From Prado023 sp963736425 (lineage in GTDB: Bacteria; Actinomycetota; Actinomycetes; S36-B12; CAIYMF01), in assembly GCA_963736425.1 (NCBI GenBank), contig CAVTOX010000022.1:1-64000 (forward strand): DNA of 64,000 nt. Direction: 5' to 3'. This document shows positions 1-8,960 of the stretch, in pieces; position 1 is the stretch's first letter, and each line of letters opens with the position of its first letter. The notes under the pieces were generated by a model, which saw only the letters and a program-made list of their open reading frames with translations, was not told the DNA's origin and did not search any database. Made by a program: the position numbers and the translations under genes.

Positions 1-644
1 ACACCCACCTGCAGGGCGAACCCGCTGGCCAGAGGCTGCAGCGCGGCCATGAGCACGGGAGCGCCAGGCGCGCCAGCGGCGACAGCGAACTTGAGCAGCA
101 GGATCGCGGTGATCAAGGGGTTCCCGAAGATCGCGCCGACCGCGGCCATGCCGCCGGCGAGCATCATGACCATGCGCACCGGGCTCTGCGGGTTGCGGAA
201 CGCCAGCGCGCCCAGCGCGGTGCCGATGGCCATCAGCGGGGCCTCAGGTCCCAGGACCGCTCCGAAGGACAGCGACCCAAGTGCGGCGAGGATCACTGAG
301 AGGACCTCGCGGGGACCGATGTCCAGGCCGAAGCCGTCCAGCGGGGAGTGTCCGGCGTGGCCGGGCAGCTTCATCGCGCCGAAGGTGATCAGGGCACCGG
401 TGACCAGCAGGACGATGACGGCCGCCGGGGGCCGCTGCATAGCCGAGCAGGTCGGGCAGGTCGGTCCAGGAGGAAGTGCTGGAGGGTGTGCTACGACCTT
501 CACGAAGATCGATGCCCCCAGGCCCGCCACGAGCCCCACGGCGATCGCAATCGCGCAGGGGCCGGCGACCTGCCGTGCTCGTGGTGCACAGGAGCCGTCG
601 GTTGTCTCGGCTGGCTCAATCGGGGGGCCTGTCTCCGCGCTCAT
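1..644 (-). CDS. CLC-family chloride channel/antiporter, N-terminal part (cut by window edge)
   Basis: Reading the minus strand from ATG at 644 gives an open frame running off the window at position 1, about 214 residues. After a 26-residue hydrophilic tail comes a membrane helix (AIAIAVGLVAGLGASIFVKV), then VIVLLVTGALITFG, then the family signature GAVLGPEAPL, which lines the anion pathway in CLC proteins, followed by MLAGGMAAVGAIFGNPLITA. These are CLC hallmarks; the C-terminal half lies outside. Around 420-490 the frame is open but reads unlike a CLC. Shifting by one base recovers WTDLPDLLGYA, typical of the first loop, so two or three compensating single-base indels are probable. It is divergent from the VanZ-like gene (63 bp apart). 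Whether it is a channel or an H+/Cl- antiporter cannot be decided from this part. Confidence 0.75.
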   Translation of the reverse strand, partial: MSAETGPPIEPAETTDGSCAPRARQVAGPCAIAIAVGLVAGLGASIFVKVVAHPPALPPGPTCPTCSAMQRPPAAVIVLLVTGALITFGAMKLPGHAGHSPLDGFGLDIGPREVLSVILAALGSLSFGAVLGPEAPLMAIGTALGALAFRNPQSPVRMVMMLAGGMAAVGAIFGNPLITAILLLKFAVAAGAPGAPVLMAALQPLASGFALQVG

Positions 645-707
645 GTCTGGCCCTCCACCTCCTGCGGGCCGGTCGTGGCCAGCGTCTGCGCGCCTTACGG
701 TAGAGCC

Positions 708-1055
708 ATGTCCCGCTGGACACCGTGTTGCCGCGGCGGTCGGTTCAGTGGGACTGCAGTTCGCCGTGCTGTACGCCCGCCATACGGCAATCGCCACCGG
801 GGGTCTGCCGTTGGACAAGCCGTGCACATCGCGGTGTTCGCCCTTCCGACCGTCGCCCTCATTGCGGCCGGTGCGCCGCGCGGCTGGGTGATCGGGCTGA
901 TGGCTGTGCACGCCCCGCTCGGCGGATCCAGGGCGCCCTGCTCGCGGATCGTTCCGCCGAGGGGGCGGATGTGCTGCGCCGGAGTGGCACTGGGTGCCCT
1001 GGTGGCCAGGAAATGGCACGAGCCCGAGGAGGTGGTGGTCGATTCGGTCGGGTGA
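708..1055 (+). pseudogene. VanZ-like small membrane protein, broken by several frameshifts
   Basis: No single frame encodes a full protein, but three frames stitched together give a VanZ-family pattern. From about 725 one frame reads VGLQFAVLYARHTA and GGLPLDK. From about 820 another reads AVHIAVFALPTVALIAAGAP, then GWVIGLMAVHAPL. From about 925 a third reads IQGALLADRSAEGADVL. From about 980 the frame returns to AGVALGALVARKW and stops at 1053-1055. The order LDKxxH, two helices, IQ..LL..RS..G.DvL and GxxLG is the VanZ-like layout of roughly 115 residues. ATG at 708 is the likely start. The last codons lie inside a perfect hairpin that probably ends transcription. I cannot tell real decay from sequencing error, but neighbouring genes are broken the same way, which favours error. 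The function of this family outside glycopeptide resistance is unknown. Confidence 0.55.
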
Positions 1056-1077
1056 ATCGACCGAATCGACCACCACC
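1031..1077. terminator. Perfect 20-bp inverted repeat between convergent genes
   Basis: Positions 1031-1050 are exactly complementary to 1058-1077, with a 7-base loop. The arms contain GATTCGGT and ACCGAATC. It sits where the VanZ-like gene and the minus-strand rskA gene converge, so a bidirectional terminator is the simplest reading. The stop codon of the VanZ-like gene (1053-1055) is in the loop. The core is shared with two other palindromes in the window (57801-57846 and 61730-61758). Confidence 0.6.
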
Positions 1078-1093
1078 GCTGTGGGCGCTCAGG

Positions 1094-1871
1094 CTATGCG
1101 TCGATCTCGGCGAGCATCTCCCCGCTCGGGTGCTCCGACCCGCCCGGGGGCTCCATGGTGATCATGAACTTGTCGACCCCGGTTGCACTGCCCTCGAGGA
1201 CGGCCACGAGGTGCCCGTTGGTGTCCGGGGTGAACGACCCGGCGGAGGTAGTCTGCCGTCCTCGGCCACGGTCCACGCCTGGTAGACCATGCCCTTGGCC
1301 GGCGTCGGGCAGCGCTTCGGAGGCCAGGACACCGGCCTTGTCCATCTCCCCGCTCATCACCACCCGGGACTGCGTGCCCATAGACCACGGGCAGGACGTG
1401 CGCGTCGGCCGCGGAGGCGACCGCAACGACAGCGGCCAGGTCGCCGTCCGGGGAGGCGGACTCCGCCGGCGCCTGGGACCGCCGAGGCCGACCCCACCGG
1501 CGAAGAGCAGCGCTCCCGCGGCGGCGGCAGCCATCCATGGGGCCGCGCGACGCCACGCCGGGACCAGAGGGGTCACGGTCGCCGATGAGGTGCCGTTGGT
1601 CGCCGCGGGCATGGCGGGTCCGACGTGCCGGGGGACGGCGCCTCGGGGTGACCGCTCGCCCCCGCGCGGCACCGGCCACGACCGTCCTCCAGTGAGGGCC
1701 GCGGTGGGTGCACGGGGTGGGCGTCGGCCAGGGCGGCGAGACCTCACGGAAGTCGGCGGCCTCGTCGCGGCACTCGGCGCAGGTGGCGAGATGTTGCTCG
1801 AAGGCGGCTCGCTCGTCGGCGTCGAGGGCGTCGGTGCAGTAGGCGCCCAGCAGGTCGTGGACGTCGTTCAC
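1094..1871 (-). CDS. rskA: Anti-sigma-K factor RskA-like, frameshifted
   Basis: This is the partner of the ECF sigma factor just upstream; GTG at 1871 overlaps the sigma stop by four bases (GTGA), indicating translational coupling. The N-terminus (VNDVHDLLGAYCTDALDADE, then FEQHLATCAECRDEA) carries the anti-sigma zinc-finger HxxxCxxC. After a frame change come PAWRRAAPWMAAAAAGALLF, the single membrane helix, and GGVGLGG. The extracellular RskA domain follows in pieces: AAVVAVASAADAHVLPVVYG; then in another frame AKGMVYQAWTV; then AGSFTPDTNGHLVAVLEG and FMITMEPPGGSEHPSGEM, the family's EPxGGS ending. Stop TAG is at 1094-1096. At least four single-base breaks are needed. In the known family RskA holds SigK at the membrane until regulated proteolysis releases it; here that is inference. 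Confidence 0.75.
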
Positions 1872-2443
1872 AGGTCGCCCTCCAACTCCGTGCGCAGGGA
1901 CCGCAGCGCGTCGCGGATCCGGGTCTTGGCGGTCCCCAGGGGGATGTCGAGTCGTTCGGCCACCTCGGTGTGCGTCAGTCCGCCGAGGGAATGCCAGCTC
2001 GAGGGACTCGCGCTGCAGTCGGGTGAGGCCCTCCATGGCCTGCCGGACGCGGCGGTGCTCGGCGCAACTCGACCACCTCCGCCACGGAGTCGTGGTCGCG
2101 CTCGCGCGTAGAGGTCGCCCAGCGCGAGACCCGGTCGCGGTCGCCCTGCTCGCGGCGGACCCGGTCGACAGCGCGACGGTGCGTGAGCATCGTGATCCAG
2201 GACCGCACCGACGAGGTCTGCGGATCGAAGCGGGAGGCCTGCGCCCACAGGTCTGCGAAGGCTTCCTGCAGGACGTCCTGGGCCATGTGGTCGTCGCGGG
2301 TCACCCTCAGGGCGAGGCCGTAGGCGGCTGAGCGAGGAATGCGACCGGTACAGCATCCGGAACGCGTCCTCGTCGCCAAGCGCGACGCGCGCGACCAGCT
2401 CACTGGGCGAGGGTTCCGCGGCGCGCTGGGTCACGAGGTGCAT
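1868..2443 (-). CDS. sigK: ECF sigma factor, SigK-like, frameshifted
   Basis: About 190 residues of an ECF sigma factor spread over three frames. ATG at 2443 begins MHLVTQRAAEPSPSELVARV and DEDAFRMLYR (region 2 start). From about 2340 the next frame gives YGLALRVTRDDHMAQDVLQE and AFADLWAQASRFDP, SVRSWITMLTHRRAVDRVRR (regions 2.2-2.4). From about 2060 the third gives AMEGLTRLQRESLELAF. The C-terminus returns to the first frame with GGLTHTEVAERLDIPLGTAK and TRIRDALRSLR, the region 4 helix-turn-helix. This resembles the SigK/SigL group. It lies 7 bases downstream of ccdA and overlaps rskA by four bases, so it is the penultimate gene of a minus-strand redox operon. In mycobacteria SigK controls dipZ and mpt53-type genes; the same genes lie directly upstream here, suggesting autoregulation. 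Confidence 0.8.
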   Translation of the reverse strand: MHLVTQRAAEPSPSELVARVALGDEDAFRMLYRSHSSLSRLRPRPEGDPRRPHGPGRPAGSLRRPVGAGLPLRSADLVGAVLDHDAHAPSRCRPGPPRAGRPRPGLALGDLYARARPRLRGGGGRVAPSTAASGRPWRASPDCSASPSSWHSLGGLTHTEVAERLDIPLGTAKTRIRDALRSLRTELEGDL

Positions 2444-2450
2444 GGTCGCA

Positions 2451-3250
2451 TCACCGGATGAACTGGGAGTCGAGGTTCCATGGGGCGAACGGGGCGTTGA
2501 CCACGATCCAGGTCTCGAGCGCCTTCATCCAGCCGGTGGCGACCAGCAGCCCGACCACGATGAACACGATGCCCAGGCCGACGGCGGAACCAGCCGTGGG
2601 AGTCAGCCGCCCAGCCGAAGCGCGCCACCACCCGCTGCCCGGCCAGGGCGATGAGCAGCAGCGTGGCGCACAGCCCCACGATGTAGACGCCCAGCAGCAC
2701 CAGCCCGCGCACGGGCTCGGCCGGCAGGACGGTCACGATCACATACCCGTAGAGCGGGGAGCACGAGGTGAAGACCGGGCCGAGGGCAGCACCGGTGAGG
2801 ATCTCGCCGGATAGCCCGTCCCGCCGGCGCGCCGCCCCCAGCCTTGTCGCGGACCGGGACTGCAGACCAAGTCGCGCCGACAGCCGCTCCCACAGGTCGG
2901 GGAAACGCGCCGACGACGCCCAGCGCGATGAGCACCCCGCCCGAGACCCATTGCCAGGTCTGCGGCGGGATGCCGATCAGGGCGGTCGTCGCCTTCAGCG
3001 CGAGGGTGAAGACCAGGATGGACAGGCCCAGCGAGATCGTGATGACCAGGGCTCGGGTGACCGCCGAGCGTTCCTTCACGGCCTGCTGAGTGGTGGTGCC
3101 CCCGGCGACGGCCTCGGCACCGGACTCCGCACGCTCCTCGGCAAGTGCTCCTGCCATCGAGCCCCCGACGATGATCGGCAGCAGGGGCAGCACGCAGGGC
3201 GCCAGGGTGGTCAGCACCCCGGCGACCAGCGCCCCGAACAGTTCGATCAT
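2451..3250 (-). CDS. CcdA/DsbD-type transmembrane thiol transporter (Rv2877c-like), frameshifted
   Basis: ATG at 3250 starts MIELFGALVAGVLTTLAPCV with LPLLPIIVGGS, the CcdA first helix with its redox cysteine after a proline. Helices LVITISLGLSILVFTLALKA and QWVSGGVLIALGVVGAF follow. From about 2850 the frame changes and gives FTSCSPLYGYVIVTVLPAEP with the second redox cysteine, then LVLLGVYIVGLCATLLLIAL. From about 2600 a third frame gives GIVFIVVGLLVATGWMKALE and ends SQFIR at TGA 2451-2453. The expected ~265-residue, six-helix protein is therefore complete once two indels are allowed. It would carry electrons from cytoplasmic thioredoxin to the extracytoplasmic redoxin encoded next door. 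Two CcdA-type domains exist in this operon, here and in DipZ. Confidence 0.8.
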
Positions 3251-3290
3251 GGTCCCTCGCCCTCGTGGATGGTGTCAGCAGTCGGATCGG

Positions 3291-3817
3291 TCAGGCGGTC
3301 TGGGAGGCGATCGCCTCGCCGGACGGGGCTCCGCTGAACTTCGCCAGCTGGTTGCCCTGCTCATCGACCTGCACGAACGTGTGCTGCACGGTGACCCCGT
3401 ACTGCTTCTTCAGGTCGGTTGCGGCGTCGTAGTCCACGCTCACGACCGTCAGCCCAGCCGGCACCCCGTCGGCATCCAGGCTCTCCACGGTCGCCTTGCA
3501 CGTGGGGCACCAGGAGGCGTTGAAGAACAGGACCACGTCACCGGCCTCATGGAACTCGGCCGGTGTCGGCCTGGTAGGCGGCCTGGTCGATCCACGCGCC
3601 CTCCTTGGCCATGGCTGCGTCCTCGGCCATCGCCGACTCGCTGGGGTCCGTCGCCATCGCGGACTCGCTCGGGTCCTTCTCCATGGCCGACGCGCTGGGC
3701 TCCTTCTCCATGGCCGACTCCGAGGCGGCTGCAGGCTGGCGGCGGTTGTCGGAGGCGCACCCGGCGAGGGTGAGGCCGAGCGAGCAGGGCCAGGGCGGCG
3801 GGGATGGTTCGGTTCAT
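3291..3817 (-). CDS. Thioredoxin-fold lipoprotein with a short Met-rich repeat region (Mpt53/TlpA-like), frameshifted
   Basis: ATG at 3817 begins MNRTIPAALALL. After one indel near 3775 the signal peptide continues LGLTLAGC, a good lipobox. The mature N-terminus holds imperfect repeats SAMEKEPS, SAMEKDPS, SAMATDPS and ESAMAEDAAMAKEG, then WIDQAAYQADT. A second indel near 3555 leads into VVLFFNASWCPTCKATVESL, the thioredoxin fold with a WCxxCK active site, then VVSVDYDAATDLKKQYGVTV and FVQVDEQGNQLAKFSG to TGA at 3291. It is probably anchored to the outer face of the membrane and exchanges disulfides with the CcdA protein encoded 40 bp downstream. The repeat acts as a tether between lipid anchor and enzyme, an inference from position. 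Confidence 0.8.
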
Positions 3818-3907
3818 GTCGTGGTGCCTCTCGTCAGGTGACCGCGGGAGCGGGTCGTCGATGGGAGTTCGCTGTGCAGCGGGCGCCGGATTGGTCGGTG
3901 GTGTGGC

Positions 3908-5674
3908 TCAGCCGAAGGTGAAGGCGTAGGCCGACAACCCCTCCTCGAGGTCCAGGGTCAGCGTCGAGCGTCGTGCGGGACCCGCACGCAGCTCGTACAG
4001 GGTGGGTGCCCCGGAGACCTCGATCTCGCGGGTCGTTGTCCCGTCGGTGACGGTGGCGGTCCCCTCCCCGCCGAGGACGAGGAACACCTTGGCTGCGGAG
4101 TAGCCCAGGGTCAGCCCGGCGTCCGGGCCAGCCTCCGCCTGCTCGTCGCGGACGGTCCAGGTGCCGCTGAGCGTGACTCCGTCGGCTGGCCCGGTCGCAG
4201 CCGGATCGGTGGTGTACTCGGCGGGCCCGTCCTTGGTGATCTCGTGGGTGTAGCCGCGCGCTCGGGCGAAGCCGAGGTAGGTCTCCGGGGTCTGGGCCTG
4301 GTTCGCCTCCTGGGTTGCGGGGGTCACTGCGCTCTGGGCCACTGGAGCGCCCTGCTCGGCGAGCAGCTCGCGGATCAGGGCCTCGGTCTCCTTGTAGGCA
4401 CCCTCGCCGTAGTGGACCTGGCGGACGGTTCCCGAGCGATCGATCAGGTAGTGCGCCGGCCAGTAGCGCTGGTCGTAGGCGCGCCAGGTCCGGAAGTCGT
4501 TGTCGATCGCGATCGGGTACTCGACGCCGAAGTCCTTCGCCCGCTCGGCGACGTTGGCCACCTCGCGCTCGAAGGCGAACTCCGGGGAGTGCACCCCGAT
4601 GACGGTCAGGCCCTGGTCGCGGTAGGCCGCATCCCAGGCGGTGATGTAGGGAAGGGTGCGTTGGCAGTTGATGCAGGAGTAGGTCCAGAAGTCCACCAGC
4701 ACGACCCGGCCCTCGGCCTGCAGACCGGCCAGGGACAGGGGCGCATTCTCGGGGGTGTTCAGCCAGTCGACGATGCCGGTGAGCTCGGGGCCTTCCCGCA
4801 GTCGGCGAGCACGGCGGAGTTCTGGGCGCACTCGTCGAACGTCTGCTCCCCGACGGGAGCAGCAGCGGCCTCGGCAGGTTGGGGGTCAGAGCGCAGTGCG
4901 TCCAGTGCGCCGCGGGCGGTGTCGTTGTCCTCCAGGCGCTGCTGGACCGCCGCCACGTAGCCCGGCACCGCGCGCTGCACGGCATCAGCCAGCCCGAACG
5001 CCATCGCCAGGCCCGTGATGAGGAAGACCGCGCCAGCCACCTTGCGCACGGTGGGCATCCGGTCTGCCAGCCGACGCCCCGCGCCGACGCCCAGGCGGGC
5101 CACGAGCAGCAGGGGGATCGCCAGCCCGGCGGCGAAGGCCACGGTGAGGACGACCAGCCCGGCGCTGAGGCCCTGGGACGCCGCCAGGACGGTGATGGCG
5201 GCCAGCACCGGTCCGGCGCAGGGGACGAACACCACTCCGAGGGTCAGGCCGAACACGAACGCCGACCCACCGCGAACGGGCCCCGGTTCGGGAACCGGTA
5301 GAAGATCTTCTCCAGCTGGTGACCGATCCCCGGGATGAGCAGGCCCAGGCCGACCCCGATGATGGTCACCAGGGCGATCCCCCGCAGCAGGCCCTCGGGA
5401 ACTCCGAGCACCGCGATCAGCGTGGCGCCCAGCAGGGTCAGGAGGGTGAACGACGTGAGGAGTCCGGCGACGATCAGGTAGGGCCGCCGGCGGCTGACCA
5501 GTGGGGTGGCCGCCACCGCGACAGACCCGGTTCCCGGGCCCGGCCCGCCCGCCAGGCGGCACTACCGGCGGTCAGCGAGGATGCCGCGAGGATCCCCGGC
5601 AGCACGGGCAGGACGCACGGGGAGAGCGCGGTCACCAGACCGGCCACGAAGCCGATGGCCACGAGGGTCAGCAC
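3908..5674 (-). CDS. dipZ: DipZ-like protein: CcdA membrane domain + TlpA thioredoxin + C-terminal beta domain, frameshifted
   Basis: GTG at 5674 starts VLTLVAIGFVAGLVTALSPC, then VLPVLPGILAA, the CcdA entry with its redox cysteine. Frame changes near 5520 and 5260 connect to YLIVAGLLTSFTLLTLLGAT and then to FVFGLTLGVVFVPCAGPVLA (second redox cysteine) and LTVAFAAGLAIPLLLVARLG. A further change near 4800 leads into the thioredoxin domain: GIVDWLNTPENAPLSLAGL, VVLVDFWTYSCINCQRTLPY with CxxC, and VIGVHSPEFAFEREVANV. The C-terminal part (ETYLGFARARGY to YAFTFG) matches the DipZ beta-rich domain. Total length about 588 residues, near that of mycobacterial DipZ without its long leader. It is first in the redox/sigK operon and divergent from nagA. 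Likely role: moving reductant to the cell envelope. Confidence 0.85.
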
Positions 5675-5792
5675 GGGAGTTGTTCGCAGGCGAGCGCCCT
5701 GCGGATTGGCCCACGCCGCGCTGAATCAGCGCCGACGACCGGCGGTACGGTCGATCGAACAGATCCGGGACGACAGAGGAGTGGATGGCGCC

Positions 5793-6952
5793 ATGACCAC
5801 GATCAGGTGCGCCCAGGTGCTCGAGAACGGCCGTCTGGTCGGTCCCCGCACGCTGACGATCGACGGTGATCGGATCACAGCCGTCTCCGACGACGCTGCC
5901 GCCGACATCGACCTCGGGTCCGGTGTGCTGACACCCGGGCTGATGGACCTGCAGAACAACGGGTCCTTCGGTGCTGACTTCGCCGATGCCACTCCCGAGC
6001 AGTGGGAGGAGGTGCTCGCCGGACTGGCCGCCCGTGGGCGTCACCGGCCTGGAGCCGACCATCATCACCGCGCCCCTTGATGAGCTCAACGAGGCTTTCA
6101 GCCGGGCGAAGGCAGCCCGCGACGCCGCGGACGGCCGACCGACCTGCCGGATCCTCGGCGTGCATCTCGAGGGGCCGTTCATCTCCGAGGCGCGCAAGGG
6201 CGCACACCGGGCCGAGTGCATGCTCGACCCGACGGATGAGGCCCTCGACGTGCTCCTCGGGCATCCGGCGACGAAGGAGACGCTGCTCACCGTCACCCTC
6301 GCACCCGAGCGCGACCACGCCCTCGATGCCATCCGGCGGCTGGTGAGCGAGGGAATCATCGTGTCCGTCGGGCACTCCGACGCCTCCGCGGAGCAGGTCT
6401 GGGCCGCTGCGGACGCCGGGGCGACCATGACCACCCACATCTTCAACGCCCAGCGCCCGTTCAGCCATCGCGAGCCCGGGGTGCCCGGTGCGGTGATGAC
6501 CGATGAGCGGTTCTTCATCGGCACGATCATCGATGGCCAGCACGTGGATGCCGCCGCCGTGAAGATCGTCTTCGCCGCCGCGCCGGGTCGCGCCGTGGGG
6601 GTCACCGACGCCATCGTGACCGCAGGGCTGCCCAACCACACGCCGCTGATGTTCGGCGGCCAGCCGGTCGAGAACGACGACTTCGGTCTCGGTCGCCGCG
6701 AGAACGGGACGATCGCCGGCGCCGGGATCGTCCTCGACGAGGGCATTCGGCGGATGGTCGCGGCGGGCATGGACCCGGCCACCGTGCTGGCGTCCTGCAC
6801 CGAGGTGGCCGCCCGGTCACTGAACCGCAGCGACATCGGACGGATCGCACCGGGCGCCCTGGCCGACCTCGTGTGGTGGGACGCCGACTGGTTCCCCCGC
6901 CGCGTGTGGATCGGCGGCCAGGAGATCCAGGTGGCCGCCCAGGGCCAGGTAG
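5793..6952 (+). CDS. nagA: N-acetylglucosamine-6-phosphate deacetylase, one internal frameshift
   Basis: ATG at 5793 follows a good ribosome site (AGAGGAGT). It converts GlcNAc-6-P to glucosamine-6-P and acetate. Visible features: amidohydrolase start GVLTPGLMDLQNNG; a frame change at about 6034 between LAGLAARG and VTGLEPT; metal site ILGVHLEGPFISEARKGAHR; SVGHSDASAEQVWAAADAG; THIFNAQRPFSHREPG; and the catalytic aspartate in GVTDAIVTAG. The C-terminal strand ALADLVWWDADW is followed by WIGGQEIQVAAQGQ. The current frame runs on through the opposite RNase J gene, while the +1 frame has TAG at 6950-6952, only 2 bp before the RNase J stop, so a second indel near 6945 is likely. Length then is about 385 residues, normal for NagA. 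It may serve the sugar-PTS proteins encoded at 45-47.7 kb. Confidence 0.88.
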
Positions 6953-6954
6953 GG

Positions 6955-8640
6955 CTAGGCGTCGATGACGATCGCCATGATCACCGGGTTGCGCCGGTAG
7001 GTCTTGAACACCCAGCGGCTGACGGTCCGATGGATGATCTGCTCGAGCTGGTGCTGGTCGCCGATTCCGTCCGCGGCGGCCTTGGCCAGGGCCTTGTCGA
7101 TGTGCGGGACGACGTCGGCGAACATGGTCTGGCTGTTGACCAGACCACGGGTCAGGAAGTCCGGGGGTTCGGCCAGCCGGCCGGTGTCGGCGTCGACGAT
7201 GGCCACGATCGTGACCAGCCCCTCCTCGGCCAGGGTGCGCCGGTCCTTCAGTGACGCCTCCGTGGCTCCGCCGACGGTCATCCCGTCGACATAGACGTAC
7301 CCGGCCGGCACCTTGCCGGTGATCCGCGCCCGCCGATCGACGAGGTCCACGACGACGCCGTCCTCGGCGATGACCACGTTCTCGGCCGGTACGCCGGTAC
7401 GGATCGCGATCGACGCGTTCTCCGACAGGTGGCGCCACTCGCCGTGGATCGGCAGCACGTTGCCGGGCTTGACGATGTTGTAGCAGTACGCCAGCTCGCC
7501 GGCGCTGGCGTGACCCGAGACGTGCACCTTGGCGTTGCCCTTGTGCACGACGTTGGCCCCGTACCGGGTCAGGGCGTTGATGACCCGGTAGATGGCGTTC
7601 TCGTTGCCCGGGATCAGCGAGCTGGCCAGCAGGACTGTGTCGCCCGGGCCGATGCGGATCTCGTGGTCGCGGTTGGCCATCCGCGCCAGGGCCGCCATCG
7701 GCTCGCCCTGCGACCCGGTGGAGACCAGCGTGATCCGGTTGTCCGGCAGGTTCTTGATCTCCTTGAGGTTCATCACCAGGCCCTCGGGGATCGTCAGGTA
7801 GCCCAGGTCGCGGGCGATTCCCATGTTGCGCACCATCGACCTGCCCACGAATGCGACCTTGCGGCCGTGGTGGTGGGCGGCGTCGAGGACCTGCTGGATC
7901 CGGTGCACGTGGCTGGCGAAGCTGGAGACGATGATGCGCCGCGGTGCGGTGCGGAACACCTCCTCGATCGCCGGGGCCAGGTCGCGCTCGGAGATGGTGA
8001 ACCCTGGGACGTCGGCGTTGGTGGAGTCCGTCATGAACAGGTCGACGCCCTCCTCGCCGAGCCGGGCGAAGGCGCGCAGGTCGGTGATCCGGGAGTCCAG
8101 GGGGAACTGGTCCATCTTGAAGTCGCCGGTGTGCAGGACCATCCCGGCGGGGGTGCGGATGGCTACGGCCAGCCCGTCGGGGATCGAGTGGTTGACCGCG
8201 ACGAACTCGCAGTCGAACGGTCCGAAGCTGCGGCGATCTCCCTCGGCGACCTGCTTGGTGACCGGGGTGATCCGGTGCTCCTTGAGCTTGGAGGAGATGA
8301 ACGCCAGCGACAGCCGCGAGCCCACCAACGGGATGTCCGGGCGCTCACGCAGGAGGTAGGGGACGCCGCCGATGTGGTCCTCGTGCCCGTGGGTCAGCAC
8401 GATCGCCTCGATGGCGTCGAGTCGGTCCCGGATCCAGGTGAAGTCCGGCAGGATCACGTCCACCCCGGGCTGCGTCTCCTCGGGGAACAGCACGCCGCAG
8501 TCGACGACCAGCAGCCGACCGTCGAACTCGAACACGGTCATGTTCCGACCGATCTCACCGAGTCCTCCCAGGGGGACGATCCGCAGCCCGCCCTTGGGCA
8601 GCGGGGGCGGGGGTCCGAGTTCGGGGTGCGGATGGCTCAT
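6955..8640 (-). CDS. rnj: Ribonuclease J
   Basis: An intact 561-residue metallo-beta-lactamase/beta-CASP ribonuclease that acts in mRNA decay and rRNA maturation. Zinc motif HGHEDHIGG is at residues 84-92, preceded by IVPLGGLGEIGRNMTVFEFD, typical of the RNase J start. The beta-CASP part has SSFASHVHRIQQVLDAA and FVGRSMVRN, and HVSGHASAGEL closes the active site; KPGNVLPIHGEWRHLSENA is also family-diagnostic. The C-terminal domain (SQTMFADVVPHIDKAL) mediates dimerisation in relatives. It lacks a long basic actinobacterial N-terminal extension, having only about 18 proline-rich residues before the fold. Convergent with nagA (2-bp gap), and downstream of tRNA-Gly on the same strand, separated by two terminator-like repeats. 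Confidence 0.95.
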   Translation of the reverse strand: MSHPHPELGPPPPLPKGGLRIVPLGGLGEIGRNMTVFEFDGRLLVVDCGVLFPEETQPGVDVILPDFTWIRDRLDAIEAIVLTHGHEDHIGGVPYLLRERPDIPLVGSRLSLAFISSKLKEHRITPVTKQVAEGDRRSFGPFDCEFVAVNHSIPDGLAVAIRTPAGMVLHTGDFKMDQFPLDSRITDLRAFARLGEEGVDLFMTDSTNADVPGFTISERDLAPAIEEVFRTAPRRIIVSSFASHVHRIQQVLDAAHHHGRKVAFVGRSMVRNMGIARDLGYLTIPEGLVMNLKEIKNLPDNRITLVSTGSQGEPMAALARMANRDHEIRIGPGDTVLLASSLIPGNENAIYRVINALTRYGANVVHKGNAKVHVSGHASAGELAYCYNIVKPGNVLPIHGEWRHLSENASIAIRTGVPAENVVIAEDGVVVDLVDRRARITGKVPAGYVYVDGMTVGGATEASLKDRRTLAEEGLVTIVAIVDADTGRLAEPPDFLTRGLVNSQTMFADVVPHIDKALAKAAADGIGDQHQLEQIIHRTVSRWVFKTYRRNPVIMAIVIDA

Positions 8641-8710
8641 GGGGGCAGTCTCTCAGGAAACGCGCCCCCAGATCCCAGGAGGTGGAGCAGTCACCTGGTG
8701 AGTCCCATGG

Positions 8711-8735
8711 ACCGGACCGGACCGGACCGGACCGG
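8711..8735. repeat. Short tandem repeat, (ACCGG) x5
   Basis: Five consecutive ACCGG units at 8711-8735, about 70 bp upstream of the RNase J start on the minus strand. As a simple repeat it is prone to slippage; any regulatory role is unknown. Confidence 0.8.
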
Positions 8736-8752
8736 GCCGTGTCTGGCCGCCG

Positions 8753-8960
8753 GTCGGCTGGCGTCGCCAGCCTCCTCCCGATTGCAAGGTCCCCCACCCT
8801 CACGCCGAAGGCCCCCACAAGGGGGGTCTTCACCATGAGAGCGGGTGACGGGATCCGTCGGCTGGCGTTGCCAGCCTCCTCCCGATTCCAAGGTCCCCCA
8901 TCCTCATGCCGAAGGCCCCCACGAGGGGGGTCTTCACCACGAGAGCGGGTGACGGGAATC
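8753..8960. repeat. Two tandem ~104-bp repeats that include the 3' end of tRNA-Gly
   Basis: 8753-8856 and 8857-8960 are nearly identical, with about nine differences. Each unit holds GTCGGCTGGCG, a G/C hairpin (GAAGGCCCCC with GGGGGGTCTTC) that looks like a transcription terminator for the minus strand, and GAGAGCGGGTGACGGG, the complement of the tRNA-Gly 3' end. The unit nearest the tRNA forms its real 3' end; the outer one carries only about 14 bases of it. This and the ACCGG repeat account for most of the 300 bp between RNase J and the tRNA. The hairpins probably stop tRNA transcription before rnj. Confidence 0.85.

Noticed and set aside
708..1055. Antibiotic-resistance gene because of similarity to VanZ
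   Set aside because: Only the broad VanZ-like fold is matched, the gene is broken, and no other glycopeptide-resistance genes are present.
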